Of a stretch of 64,000 nucleotides of DNA, positions 13,001-27,419 are shown piece by piece. Below the pieces are notes generated by a model, which worked only from the letters and a program-made list of their open reading frames with translations, had not been told where the DNA came from and did no database searches. The position numbers were made by a program, and so were the translations under genes. The stretch covers positions 1,165,171 through 1,229,170 of the forward strand of contig NW_008805066.1 in NCBI RefSeq assembly GCF_000004825.1, given 5' to 3'. This DNA comes from Heterostelium album PN500 (lineage: Eukaryota; Evosea; Eumycetozoa; Acytosteliales; Acytosteliaceae). Numbering within the stretch: position 1 is the stretch's first letter; each line of letters begins with the position of its first letter.

Positions 13001-13764
13001 TGTTTTAATGAATTAATCGGTCCTTGTTGTTGTTGAGGTGGAGGTTGTTCACCATTATCATTTATCATAACAAATCCAAAATCATTATTGTTGTTGTTAT
13101 TATTGTTATTGTTTAAATAATTAGTAGTTGTCGTTGTTGTAGATGTTGTAACTGGCATTGACTTTGACATTGCTTTTGTAGTGATTGAGGTCGAGGTTGT
13201 CGATGTTGAGCTAACTACAGGGTTGGATTGATTCAACAAAGTTGGAATTGGTGTAGATAATACAGTTGTTTGTCTCTTGTTATTAATCGATTTTGATGAA
13301 GAAACTTGGTCACTACTGCTATTGTTGTTGTTGTTGTTTACAAAGAAACTACCATTTTTATTATTATTGTTGTTTGATGTTATTTTCGATGATTGAACAG
13401 AGGTAGAAGTTGTTATAGTAATAAAGCTAGTAAGATTTAGTGTCCATTGGTTAATGTCTGATTCAGAGTTTGAAGAGAGGTAGTATGTACGATCTTTTGT
13501 GTGAATGTCTAGTGTCCAGAGATGTGATGATGTAGCGGTTGGCTGATGTTGTTGAATCGCCTGTAAGTCCGACATGGCGATTTTACCGTACAACTTTGCC
13601 TCTGGTTTCTCCGATTTTAAATAGCTCAAACTCTGATTGTCAAGCACAAAGAATCGTTTCTTCCAAGCCTGTGATCTACCTGGTAGTTTTGACTTGCCAT
13701 CCTTCTTGAATAGATATCCACTCTGAATAACAGTGGTTGTCTTTGAAGATAGAGCAGAAGACAT
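10019..13764 (-). CDS. PH domain and WD40-repeat protein
   Basis: Six exons join in frame to 1,112 aa: 12448-13764, 11994-12359, 11805-11918, 11485-11710, 11145-11402 and 10019-11076. Residues ~10-115 form a PH domain (SGYLFKKDGK, AWKKRFFVLDN, then INQWTLNLTSF), expected to bind phosphoinositides or a protein partner at membranes. A low-complexity Asn/Gln/Thr/Ser linker follows to ~residue 310. WD40-like blades come next (KIWTGDSNGNIVTWSAASDK; AIYSASTDTTICAWHEDDF) and continue through exons 2-4. The C-terminal ~450 residues are mostly helical and unrecognised. I know no named orthologue; a scaffold role in membrane signalling is inference. The third intron lies at 11711-11804 and exon 4 has a decayed copy upstream of the gene at 13969-14205. 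Confidence 0.75.
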
Positions 13765-14490
13765 TTTTTTTTTATTGTTTTGTGTACTCTATCCCTTTTT
13801 TTCTGTCTCTAATCTCTAACTATCTACTTTTAACTTTAATTATTGTAAAAAACAAAAAAAAGTGGATAAAAAATTTGTGACAGATAGATTTAATTTAAAA
13901 AGGGTGATGACTTTTCATTGAGATTTTTTTACCCCTCACCCGAAAGTGTGTTTTTTTTGAATAGATTTAATAAAATGCATACTATATTTAAATCTATTTG
14001 ATAATTTCTTTAATAGAGATTCTATATTCCCAATTATTGACGTCTGGATTCAACTATGTGGTAAGAGTGATCGTTAAAACCATGTATCTGCTAACTTGAA
14101 CCTATCCTATATAAATAATTTCCACACATTCGTTATTATACATCGATACACAATTCATATCCTCACCAATATCAATTACTTCAAATAGATCTTGACCTGA
14201 CTATTAATATCAATCAAGAAGTATTCTATTTTCTAATGTGTCTTTTAATTCATTTATTGTTGTTTTCTTAATTTTTAAAACTAACATATTTCTTCTTTTT
14301 AGAATGTCTTTTAGACCTTTAAATTTGAAAGAAATTATATTGATATTTTTCTAAATTTTGGATTTTTTTGGACTATTCTTCAGTCACTATAACATAGAAT
14401 ACATTTTATATAATAAATATTATATTTACATCTTTATTAAGTTTATTGATTTATGGTTATTTGTTTTGTCTCGAGAAAAAACTATATATT
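13765..14490. other. Intergenic region holding a decayed exon copy
   Basis: This stretch lies between the PH/WD40 start and the neurofibromin stop. Apart from the exon copy at 13969-14205 it is A/T-rich non-coding DNA. The short ORF around 14358-14657 is mostly the shadow of the neurofibromin C-terminus. Confidence 0.6.
13969..14205 (-). pseudogene. Decayed duplicate of exon 4 of the PH/WD40 gene
   Basis: Bases 13969-14205 align with 11470-11715, which is exon 4 (11485-11710) with both splice sites and a few flanking intron bases. The copy carries substitutions, a 2-bp deletion in 'attctatat', a deletion of roughly ten bases near 14120, and frame breaks, so it cannot encode the exon product. 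It lies ~200 bp upstream of the parent gene's ATG in the same orientation. Confidence 0.85.
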
Positions 14491-17400
14491 TCATTCAACA
14501 GTGTCAGAGAAATCATCAAGGTCTTCATCGATTGATTCTTCATGTACTTCCTCTTCTGAATCATCTTCGTGATGGTCATCCTTGCCGTTCTCTGTTTCGA
14601 TTTGTTTGCACATGGAATCGAGTAGCTCAGAGCATGCTTTTAGTATCGATTCATTGATAACGGTGGACTGACGATAGAATCCAGCACCACAATCTGGCAT
14701 ACCTTGGAATCTTATCTTCTTGAGGTGAGCCAACGAAAGTTTATTGGTGTTGGTTGGCGATTCCATTTGGAAGGAGAACATATGTACCATGATCGATAGA
14801 CAGGCTTGAATCATCTTTTCGATTTGCGACGATGAGATGACAGTGGAGATCTTTGGAATCAGAGTACGATACATCACTGGGAATGACTCGGGCATGAATT
14901 GGATACCCTCTTTCAATGCTTCGTAGATGAACAGTTGTTCGTGTTCACGATCGCTGTGCGAAAGAATTGTCACCAACAAAGTGAATAGCAGAGCGGCATG
15001 GTCGGCATCTGGAATCATATGTTCATTGAATAGTAATTGGGTGGGTGCAGTTCGGCTGGATTCACCTGCCAAAAGAGTGATTTGATCGATGTTTGCCACT
15101 TCACCTTCGGTGGTGAGCAATGCACCTAGATAAGCGAGGATCGATGCACCGCTACTCTTTTTCGTTGAGATATTGAGGAATGTCGAGAGTAGACGTGAGG
15201 TGGCAGTCTTTGTCGATGCATACTTTAGACCTTTGAGGAGATGAGAAGTTATGGCAAATCCGAAATTACTCTCAAAACTGATTCCAGTGATATTATCGAG
15301 TTTCGAGATGATGGCTGCATGTGGCTCACGTGCCAACATCATTGTGTTACTAACGCTGTCGGTGAAGAGATCACGACGATCCATTGTCTTGAGAATAGTT
15401 TCCAACAGGGCAATTGCAGCTGGGAATACACGACTGTCATAAAGTTGGACAAAAGTTGTGGCAATCCAGAATAGCGATGGAATAAAGACACTGGTTGGTG
15501 ATAGATACTCAAAGAGACGAGTGAGACATTGAAGTGCTCCGACGATAATGTCTGCGTAATCTTGAAGTGCACGTGGAGAGCTGGCGGCGACACGCAACAC
15601 ACAGAGGATATCGAAAATCATCTCATCCTTGACTGGCTGCTGAGATTGACGTGCAATAATACCGAGTGTGATAAGTGCACGACTTTGAAGAGGTGGATTT
15701 GGACGTAGTGCAGCGAGAGTTGTCAATGACAGCCAACGAGAATGCCATACTTTGGCTTGATCAATGTTGTCCTTGAACACATTCAACAGTCCAAAGATTG
15801 CATTGACAACGGGATCGACGTTTGTAATGGACATACGCTCGAGATCCTTTGTGTTGTCGTTGGCAGGTGGTGAATCGGCAGCAGAGATATTGCTATTGTT
15901 GATACCAAAGAGCAGACGAAGCGATGGTTGTCCAAACTCTGTCAGTAGGAATGGCACTGTCGATAGCTTGCTACAGGTTGGAACGAAATAGGTGTAGAGC
16001 GAGTGGATTGTGTTGATGAGAAGTGCATGCACACTGATACGAACATAGATATTACCCACAGAGAAGAGTGTACAGATGATATGGAGGATATCAGAGAGAT
16101 ATAGGTGTGCACAAATCGAATTGTCAAACGATAGATGTAGCAACAGACGGAGATACACAATCAATCTTGGCCAGAGACGATGCTCCGACAGTTCAGAGAC
16201 GTGTGGAGGTTCTGAGGTTCGCTCCAATATACGAATGACACGCGAGATCAACTTGCCAGATACCAACTGTGATGCAACGCTTCCCATTGACGATACCATC
16301 TCGCAGATTGCCTCAGAATTTGGATGTCCAAAACCAGAGTCTTGACATTTTCGCACCAAACACTTGAGTACAAGCAGAATCAACGATTCCTTTTGACGAC
16401 CAAACGTTGTCCAGATCTTTGCCAGAATAACCGACTTCATTGAAACCTCTTTAATGGAGAGATCAATCAATTGATTGATTACATTGATTGTCTTTTTGTA
16501 ACGTTCAGAGTGTTCAGAGCTAGGACGTTGAGAGAACAATGCAAGATTGGGTATCCACGGCTCGATATAATCGAGAACGAGATGCTTGGCAATGGCAGAT
16601 GCCTTTGTGAATCCATGAAGCGATTCCTGAAGGAATTCTAATGTGAGTGGAGTTTGAGTCTTTGAGAGTTTCTCAGAGATACGAATGATAAACTGACTGA
16701 TATTCTTTGGAATACAAAGTCCATTGGTTTCAAGCATTTGCATGTTGATGGAGAAGTTGGAATTTCTACAGAGTGCACTCAACATATTGTAGGCGGCAAC
16801 TCTCAGCGCATTACGAGTCGATCCCAAGTTAAGTAGTGCAACATTCAATAGAGTACCCGGAATGTCTTGTGGACGGAATACACGATTCGATACCTTGTTC
16901 TCGGGTTTCGATAGTTTCCAACGGGCAATACACTGTACGACGGCTTGAATGATCTGCGCACGCTGTGGACTGCGGAATGTCATCGATTTCGGTCCGTTAC
17001 TCTCGTATTTAATATAGAATTCTTGGTCGTCGTCATTGACATTGTTGATATCGATTTCATGTATGGAAACGATATGGTAGATGTCAATCAACGGTGTTGG
17101 TTTACCGAGGATAGGATAGAGCTTCAAGGAAATCATTTGAATGGTATCGTTGGTGACTCTCAATGTGATGTTCTTCTCATGATATTGTCCAGAGAATTTG
17201 ATCACCGGTGAGAAGGTGGACTTGACATCGGTCTCCATTGCCAGTGTGGTGGCAGGCAATCCATGTTCCGCTTCCACCACATGCTCAAAGAGTCGAACTG
17301 GATTCGAGATAAACACAACCTTCTTGGCGGCACGACCAATTAACTTGGATACACGCTTCATAAACTTCTTCAATATATGATTTGGTGAGACAATGTAGAT

Positions 17401-20400
17401 GGTTTTCAAATTGTCAGTGAGTTGCTGTGGGAAATGACGCATCCATGTGGAACACCATGACATTGGGATGTTGTGCTCACCAGTGATAAGAGTACAATCG
17501 ATGACCATTGAGAAGGGAGTACGCATACTGTCCTTACAGGTCTTGAGAATCAAATAGAGAAGCTGCTCCATGTCGAAACTAGCTTCATAACGACGCGCAA
17601 TGTAATAGAATACCGGGAGTTTGTCTTTGGTAACACCTTGCTTGTAGAATATCTTCTTTTGTTTGAGATGTTCAATGTTGGTCGACTCATGACGTCTCAT
17701 AAAGTCTTCGTAGTGATTTCCACTCTTGGCAGCAGCACCAATTCCTGCACCGATCGCAGCGCTACGAGTTCCAGGTGTGTTCTTCTTTCTCTCGAGAGCA
17801 GGCGGTGGTCCTAGTCTCTGAAGAACCTGAGTGAGGTGATCGGCAACTGCCTTTTGGTTGATGGGTGGACCCGATAGCATGTTGGTTATCTTCTCGAGAT
17901 TGTGAACCATGTGACGATGCATGATAATGGTGTCTTCCTCACGCGCCTCCCAAGTCCATTGGTCGTTGACAGCCGACTTTGAAGCAGCTGGCAAATCTGG
18001 CGAAATAACAGCAAACGACTCGAGCAACTCTTCCATTGTCTTCATGTTCTCGGCGACAAATGCATTACAAGCAGACATAAACGATTCACGTACTCCCAGT
18101 TGTCCATTTGCCATATTCTGTAGCAACTTGACACATAGAGTGAGAGCACGACGAGTTTCAGCTGTCAGAACACCCGCTGAAACAATACCGTAGAAATCGG
18201 GGTTCAATATTGCTGGACAAATGAAACGAAGGAACATAATACCACCGATGGCACCAATCGCCATCTTTTCATTTCCTGGGAATGCTTCTGCGACCACTTT
18301 GGAGATATGAGCAGAGATTTCACGGAGTGCAATCGGGAGGTGTGGCAAACTCTCTTGAATAGCAGTGAGGAATTGTTTGGTAAGTGAAATCAAACGATTT
18401 GCATTGACTGCGGCATCTTCGTTTGGTGCCAATCTTGATGGATCAATCTCCATTGATTCCTTTTGATTGATCAATTGATTGATGACTGGATACAGCGCTA
18501 GTTTCAAATAGGGACGACCAATATGTTTGGTGAATGCACCGAGCATCTTTGTAGCCATTGAATTACGACGCAACAAACTGTTGGCCGATTCAGTATTTAC
18601 TACCTCTTGGTGGATCACCTTTTTCAGTACCATCATGGTTCTGTCGTTGTGCTCAAGGAAATTCACTAGAATTGGTGCGAGTTCATCGCAGTCTGTGATG
18701 GGAATCACCTCGATGAATGCCAACAATGCACAAAACTCTGGTTCCAACAACATGTCTACAAACTTCTCGTATTTCTCTTCTGGTTCGTCGGCGACCGGAT
18801 CGAATCCAGTTCCTTGATTCAAGATGTTGGCAATGACTCTGAGGAAAGCGGCACGTGTCTCGTGATCTTCGTGGTAACCCATCATAACAAAGTACTCGTA
18901 GTGAATGTTGGCACTGAGCATATTACTCAAACTCTTAATGGCACCGTCGGCCAGCGCAGTAGATCCCTCAGCGGCATCCTGCTTGCAACGTGTAAGCAGC
19001 GTAGTGAAGAATGTAAAGTATTTCTTAAACATATTTACACCGGCATCGGTTGTCGGTAGTTCCAATCCACGCAACAACGACGCAATAGTAGTGATACAAG
19101 CAATGTCGACTTCTTTTATCAACTTTTTAGTTTGATCAGTCTTGGATTGATCGGATCCCTGGCTGTCCATACGACTGAGAACATCGGCAGTGTTGGACAG
19201 CGGTGTTATAGCAAAGTCGGATGTCCACTCAACGATATTCTCCAACAAACTGTTTCTGAATTCCATTTCCTTGGAGAAGGAGATGTAGTGACGTTTCAAC
19301 ATCATTACATCGAGCAACGCACAGAAATTCTTCTTGATACGCATGCTGGTGTTGGTGACCAAGTGATTGATATACTTGATGATGAGAAGCATCAGGTTCT
19401 CAAAGCTTGTGATGATGGAGAGATCCTCTGCTTCCTGTGATATATCGAGGACATGCTTGACAACACTGATCGTTTGCTCAACAAACAGAGTGCATCGCTC
19501 CGACATATCGAGAAGTTGTCCGGCGTCACCAAAGTACGATTGCAACTCGTCTTGCAGCACACGGAACAACCAGGCGTAAGCAGCAGGCGACAATCCAGTT
19601 CCTACCAGCAGCACTGCACTCTCACGCATGAATGCACTCTCGTGTACCATCATCTCTGCGACTTCGTCGAGGAAACTGGCAATTACTTTGATGGTTCGCT
19701 CCATCTTCTTTTGTACTCTCAGCTTATCGTTGGTAACACGCACAGTAGTCTCTTTATTCAAAGTGACACCAGACATACTACAAAGGAATCCCAATGAATT
19801 ATGCCATTCCTGCTTGATTTCCGCTGCTGTTTTCTGGTCGGTAGCAGACAGTCCTGTCTTTCCACTGCTGCTATTGTTGAACACCACAGAGTTTGGCTTC
19901 TTGTTCTTCTCGATGTCTTCAAACTGCACGAGCAGTGGTGTCAGTGCTTGCCAACGTTGGTAAACCTCTTCCCAAGCAGCGAAATTACCCGGTGTCTGTG
20001 CTTCGATTCTTCGGAGCAGTGAACGAATCACCTTTTGTTGATGTTGTCGACCGGTCTGAAGAATACCTGCTGTCGAAAGCTTCTTGTAGATGGTGTAGTT
20101 GGTAACGATGCTGTTTGCCTCATCGGATGTGTCACCAAGAATTTCGATCTCCTCGCATAGCAGTCCAAAACAAGTGGCGCACTTACTGCAGATGTCTGGC
20201 TCTGGCGAGCACAAGTGAATGAGCAGCGCCACCTCAAGCTTGGTGCTACCATGCAGACGGACGTCTCTTACCGATGCTTCAGGACGGAGTGTATCCTTTG
20301 ATTTATCCAAGAAAGCATTACGACGAATCAATATCTCCTCCAGCAGAGTTATCAACTTTTGAACTTGACCGGCTTTCGTTTCCTTTTGTTCGATCAACGC

Positions 20401-22388
20401 ATTGGCCAACGAAACATTGACAGCAGAACTTATCTCCCAAAATCCATTAATCATCTTCTTCTCGTACCAACTATCAATATAAATTGGATTGTGGAACTTT
20501 AAAAGTGTCTCTGCAGCCACATCCGATATCTCTGGCAACTGAAACTGTGAAGAACAATAACATAATCCTGTAATAATCATTCTAATATCTTCTAAATTTT
20601 GTGCCATTGGTTTCTAATAAATTAACTATTAATAAAGATGTTTATAAGAATTATCTTTATAATTAACCAACTTACCGATGTATAAAGTGAAAGATTTGGA
20701 TCTGCCAAAAAAAGTTGGATTAATAGTGACATGACTTGTGTGTCGAATTGAACTTTTTCAAATTGTGCTTTTGATTTCTTGTCGCTTGCATTCTTTAGAG
20801 AATTGTATGAACGAATCGATTGAAGATTGTCGTTGAAAAGCTGTTTGAGTTGGACAGAGACGAGTGCGTATGCATCACCAATGGACGGACTCCATGGCAG
20901 TGTGTTGGCGCTGTCTTCCTGTGCGATCCGCAGCAGCGATTTGACTAGGACCATCTTGAAGTGTGGTGGCGTATCGGCGAGGTTCTCTGGTATCAGAGTC
21001 AGTACTTTTCTTGGTGATATCTTAAAGAATGAAACGAGACAGTCGGTCATTAATTCAATGTCGTTGGGACCATCAGGTGTGCGTGCCACATTGAAGAGTC
21101 GCTCCTTCAGCTCGGTCTCGATGCCCGGCACAATATAACGGAGAGCGGACATCTCCGACTTTGAAACGAATGTCGACGCTTTGCAAATGTCGACATAACA
21201 AATCGCTGCGACATCGGCAAGCTTCGGGACTTTCAACGACTTTTTGAGTGAGTCGAGGAACGACTCTTTCTTGGCGGTGTCAGCGGATTTCTCATTCTTG
21301 TGAATCGCCAACATGATATCGGGACATAGGATCAACAGCATGGTTTGCAGCGGCCAAAAGCTGTTTTTGTGGGCGGTCTTCTTGGCCCAGCCGTCGAGGA
21401 CGTCAAAGAGGACGTCAGGCTGTCCGGGCAGACGTTCACACATCTTGCAGAGTGTGACAAACTCCATTGGGTAGTTGTCGATCCAATTCCAAACGGCCTT
21501 GCGCAGCACTTGACTCAGAATGAACTGATGACGCTCCTTCTTAAAGTGTGTCGCCGACTTGGTGATCTTGTCAAGCAGCTCTGAGAGTCGCTTCGAGTTC
21601 AAGTTGAGATGCTCGATCAGGAAGAATTGATTGGTGAACGCCTCGTCTGCCTCGCCCTTGCCATTGACAATGACGTGCAAGATCTCACCGATCTTTGCGC
21701 TTACCGTCTCGTAGTTGGTAGCGGACAATTGAAAGATGACCTTTCCCGAGTTGACCTGAGTGTCGAGCTCATTGGAGACGAGAGCACGCATCAAACAAGT
21801 GACTGCCTGGAACAGTATCAATTTTGCCAGATTCTCTTCGAGTGGTGGTGGTAATATCTGTTCCTCCTTTTCCTTCAGTCTAATAGCTTCTTTTTCGTCT
21901 AGTCCCTGTACATTTCTAAATTGTGATTTCTGAAATTAAATTTTAATATTAGAGTTGTTGTTTTTGTTTTTGGCCACAGAGATACTTACAATATGATACC
22001 ATTGATGTGCCATACACTTGGCGAGTAGATTCAATATATATGATTGTGCCCATGAGTTGTGTTCGTTGGTTTCATCTTTATCTTTTCGTTTGATAAGTCC
22101 CTCCAATGAATCTGATAATCCCGAGGCTATAATATTTAGTTTGTTTGAACTGAGATTTATCAATGTCTCTTCATTCAATTTTCTAATGTGATCTTGTTGT
22201 ATTTGATCTTGTGTTTGATATCCTGTACTATTTATATTCTTTTGTAATTTTATCTATAAAAAAATGATATTGATTATTAATATATGAACTATAGTTCATT
22301 TTCAGTCTCTCCGACGAATCTGTGCGAAACATACCTGTACATTAATTCTACTAATTAGATCATTAATTAATTTATCATCATTTTCCAT
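14491..22388 (-). CDS. nfaA: Neurofibromin (NF1) homologue, Ras GTPase-activating protein
   Basis: Four exons join in frame to 2,564 aa: 22335-22388, 21990-22253, 20676-21929 and 14491-20613. Human neurofibromin is ~2,820 aa. The RasGAP domain shows the arginine-finger segment LLRRNSMATKML (~residue 1205) and FLRFICPAILNPDFYG (~1318). It is followed by a Sec14/CRAL-TRIO module (KLPVFYYIARRYEASF ~1525, through ~1635) and the PH-like module typical of NF1, then ~900 residues of helical repeats and an acidic C-terminus (EDDSEEEVHEE). It accelerates GTP hydrolysis by Ras at the plasma membrane. In Dictyostelium the NF1 homologue NfaA limits macropinocytosis and shapes phagocytosis; the symbol is given by homology. 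All catalytic-site landmarks I can see are intact. Exon 4 is an unusually long uninterrupted exon of 6.1 kb. Confidence 0.93.
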
Positions 22389-24635
22389 TATTGCTGAATG
22401 TTGTTGTGATTTTGTTCAAGTAACAAATTGAGTTGAGTTGTTACTACACTTTTCTAATCTATATAACTAATTGACTAATTGACTAACTAACTAATCCAAC
22501 AATAACTATGCTATTTCAATGAGTTTTTCAAAAGAGGTTATTTATTAGATTGATCTAACAGAAACTTAAGTTTATGATTTGGTGTTGCTATTTATCAATC
22601 TATCTATTATATATCTTATAAGTTTAGACAATGCACACATTAAACTACACAATTTTTAGTAACTATGCTAATACTAATACAAAACACACTGTTTCAAATA
22701 CAACTACAACAAACAACAACAACAGACTTTACAAACTATAAATATAATCTAATCTATATAATACATATAACAAATTCTACAACAATATAATAAATTGTTT
22801 ATTTTAATTATTAAGATAGGATGATAGGGGGTGTATTTTGTTAATATTGTTTTCAAACCAAAACAACAAAATTTGGTTTTCAATATTTTTTTTAATGTGT
22901 GATCCTTCAATTAACTGATTTAGTTGAGTTTTGTGTTTTTTTTAATTGCTTTTTTTTTTTTTGTTTTTTGGCTTTTTTGATGGTTTTCAACTAACTTTGA
23001 GATTTATGTGTGTTTCATTCGAAAATGTGTAAATTCAAATTATCTTGGCCGACAAAAGACGAGTCTTTGATCAATGTAATAATAATTATTATGTTTAAAT
23101 ATCTCAAGTGACGTGGTTTCAATTATTGATTTTTTTTTTTGTTTTTTCTGATTGTCACTGTTTTGCATTATATATGATGTTGGTAATGGGACCTTAATCT
23201 GTTAATGTTGGTGTTGTTTTATCTTAATTATGAAAAGTTCGACTCGAAATATCTTAAAAAAAAGTAAAACCATTTTTTTTATTTTTTGGTGCACATCTTT
23301 TCGCCGATCCATTTTCGATTTGGTATGTTTGCATTGGTTGATTGATTTATTTTTTTTATATACAAATATCTGATATTATTTTATTTTTTGTAAAAGCAAT
23401 ATTATTTGCTATGAGTTTTTAATATTTACCTCGATTATCAATTTTAATACTACACTTGATATTAACTTTTTTTTTTAATACTACAACTAATTATTGTACA
23501 ATAATTTCCTTTTATAAATAATAATAAATAAGTAAATAATAAATAAATAAATAATTGTCTGATGTTGAGTGTGATGAGATAGGAAATATACTGTTTGTTT
23601 AATAATGTGATAATCTGTATTATAGATCTATAAAATGAACATATCTGATTTGATTGTAACTAATATTTGCTGTCTTTTTGATTATGAAATTCAACAAAAA
23701 TATAAATCTTTATTTATTATCTATTAAAAAAATAACAAAACTTAGTGATTAAAAAAAATTAATTAAAAAATGATTTGCTCTCTTTTTTTAAATTTATTTT
23801 ATTGGTGTTTTTGCTCAAAAAAAAAATCTTATAATAAACAACTAATAGATAATAACTAATATATTATTAATGAAAATAAATAAATAAATAAATAGTTGAA
23901 AATCAAAACTACAATAATAAATTTATAATGTGATAAAATAATGATAAACCCATTTTAAGATTGTTATTTTCAATTGTGGCTTGTATTTGGTGAGTATTGA
24001 TAATTTTTTTTATTTTTAAATTATTTTAAAATTGTGATGGCGAAAGAAAAAATATCTTGGTCAATTTTTAGTTTGTTTTTTATCTTAAGAAAAATCTGTT
24101 CAAGAGATATTTCGAAAAGTGTAGAGCATGTTTGTTCCAAAAAGATGATAACTGTGAATCCCTTTTTTTTTTGGATTAAGATTTTTTATGTTTGTTTCGA
24201 AACAAACTTTGTTGCACCAACTTCACACGGAATTCCAATGAATATAATAGATTCATTTGATATCAAACCTTAAAAAAACAAAATAAAAAAAGATGTCCAT
24301 CTGTTTTTAAACAGTCAAATTGAAAGTCTCCTTTTCCTGTGTACCAGGTTATAGATCTGTGCTTCAAATGAACGAGTTGTTTGTTGACAACAACAACGAT
24401 ATTATATTTTCAAATGGAAAGAAAGATGGTTGCAGTTGATTTAATAAGATTTATCAAAACAAACTAAATACACATTGGATTGATACTATTAATGCAATAT
24501 ATATTTAAATATATCTTTTTTTCTGTTTTTTTTTAATTTTTTATTTATTACTACTAATACGTATTATGATGTATCTATAGAAAGATTTGTGTGTGTTGTG
24601 TAGAGTGTAAAGGTATAGAAAATAATAACAGTAAT
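22389..24635. other. Long A/T-rich intergenic region
   Basis: About 2.2 kb between the divergent side of neurofibromin and the 3' end of the E2 gene. It contains many A/T homopolymers and short AAT/TAA repeats. ORFs such as 24034-24273 have no recognisable domain and a composition like their surroundings. No tRNA fold was recognised. Confidence 0.6.
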
Positions 24636-25475
<840 letters not shown>

Positions 25476-26657
25476 TTTTGTATATTATATGTTTGTTTAT
25501 GTGTACAGGCTGCTAAAAAAAATAAAATAAAACTCTTGAAACTAATAATAAATAACCTATGTGAGTGAATCTGGAATGATAAAGAAAAAGAAGTTAGTTT
25601 TCAAATTTAGAGTAAAAAACAAAAAAAAAAAAAAAAGACAAAAAGAACTAAAAAAGGAAAAATTAAATAAAATTAAATAAAATAATGCTTTGGACAATAA
25701 AGTTTGAACTACTGCTGAAGAGCGCAGTGCTTCTGGTGTTATATTGTTAACAAAAATAATAATAAAAAATATAATAAAGTAAAGTTAACTTATTATTATT
25801 ATTACTACACTGTTATTGATTTTGAACAACTACAAACTAAAGTCGGTTATAACCTTTAGTTTATTGATAGTTGTTGCCATTGTGATTCACTCTTTTCGAG
25901 TACCAGATACCAGAATCTCTAGAACTATTTGTTAGGTCATTGATTCAGAATATCAGAAGAATCGAATGTACATTTAAAAATAAACAAAAATATCTAGCTA
26001 ATAGTAGGAATGTGTGTTCTACAATGGTAACTAAATACAGTTATAATACTCACATATTTGTTTTTTTGTAAATCTAAAATACAATAGAGAAAAACTAAGT
26101 GATTTTGTTGTTTATAGAGTTTGTTTAATTTAATAAAAAAAAAAAGAAGAAAAAAAAAGATTGATGAATTGGTTTTTTTTTGTGTGTGTAGTTTAATTAA
26201 AAAAAAATAAAATAAAAATAATAAAATTAAATAAAAAAACAAAAATGGTCGAATTTATTTTTTCGATTTGATTTTTAGATCAACACTGTTGTATCTGTCT
26301 GTTTATAAATAACCATACTATTGGGATATGATCCTTATTTGTTATAGGTTACAAGTATCAAGTGACTTACGTTTGAATAATTATTGTTTTAAAAAACAAG
26401 AGAAACAATAATAAATATCTTATAAATAGAATGAGGTGAACTAATGAACAAACAAAAATAGAACTTTTTTTTTTCAATTTTTTTTTCTTCAAGAAATTTT
26501 TTTAAAAGAAAGTGGTAATGACGCAAATCATTTTAGGGATCAACAAAAACATTATGTTTTTTCTATAATTATTCATCATTTTCTTGAAACAACATTTTAG
26601 ATATGATATTCATTTGCTGAAAGAGGTTATAGTTGACAACTTATTTATTGGAATTGT
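25476..26657. other. A/T-rich intergenic region
   Basis: About 1.2 kb upstream of the E2 gene and downstream of the secreted-protein gene. It contains long A and T runs. A less AT-rich block around 25700-25740 has a weak hairpin-like appearance, but nothing that supports an RNA gene. Confidence 0.5.
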
Positions 26658-27419
26658 TTATGGTCTAGTGTATAATTTTCTACCATCAGATGAAATGTAT
26701 ACTTCTATATTATCTATATCCTCTTCTGGATCAAAGACGAATACACTGCCCTCCACCCAGCGATTTACAAAATTTCTATAATAGATTGTCAATGGATCTT
26801 TGAATGTCCAATAATCATTTCCTTTTGAGTCTGGTAACCTACATGCAGTACCACTATAGGTTGCAACAGCACGATCACCATTCTCCACTGCGAATACATT
26901 TAGATCAAGCTCAACTGGATATTGACATCTGAATGATGGATTTGCTGTTGGTTGGATTTGTGGTCTTGGTTGTCTCTTTCTAACATAAAGGTGAAGTCTA
27001 TTTTCTGAAACCTGAAAATCTATACTATAAAAATATAATAAAAATAATAAAGTAATTGGTTAGTTTTTCTTTGAAGCAATAGTCTAAATTAGTTATCAAA
27101 AGTATAATACAAACTTATTATCATTTACTTTTCTTAAGAGATATTGAATTTCTCCAGGGGTCCATTTCTTAATAATTGATTCATCGTAAACAGTTATCGG
27201 TTTTGTAAATGAATAGCCAGTAACACCATTAGCTAAATCAAAAATGCAACCTTCTAGCCAGAGTTCAGCTGCTACTTTTTTGAAGTTACCGGTAGTAAGC
27301 TTGAAACGCATAGCGTGGGTGTATTCATCTCTAGAGCTTCCTTGACATCTGGCAGATAATACAAGTGAGAAGATATTAATAAGCAAGAGAGTGGAGAAAA
27401 TTAATTTAATTTTAGCCAT
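26658..27419 (-). CDS. Small secreted protein with two internal repeats
   Basis: Two exons, 27129-27419 and 26658-27011, join in phase 0 (LLRK to VSEN) to give 214 aa. I start at MAKIKLIFSTLLL because it begins a clean signal peptide ending near LVLSA; an upstream in-frame ATG at 27500 would bury it. The mature part contains two related ~90-residue units. Both have an RCQ near the start, a second Cys, then a pattern Y/W-x-F-x-x-P-[IL]-T-[VI]-Y followed by W-x-x-G (SFTKPITVYDESIIKKWTPG and TFKDPLTIYYRNFVNRWVEG). Each unit is roughly one exon. No named family was recognised. The paired cysteines suggest one disulphide per unit. An extracellular or vesicle-lumen role is inferred from the signal peptide only. 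Confidence 0.75.

Noticed and set aside
14358-20252. Many plus-strand ORFs of 60-114 codons across the neurofibromin gene
   Set aside because: They lie antisense to a conserved, uninterrupted minus-strand coding exon and have no domain features; they are shadows.
24034-24273. 79-codon plus-strand ORF in the long intergenic region
   Set aside because: Composition like the surrounding A/T-rich DNA, no domain, no splice context.
25690-25740. Less AT-rich block with hairpin-like look, considered as a small RNA gene
   Set aside because: No tRNA arms, no class I RNA ends and no recognisable promoter element; too weak.
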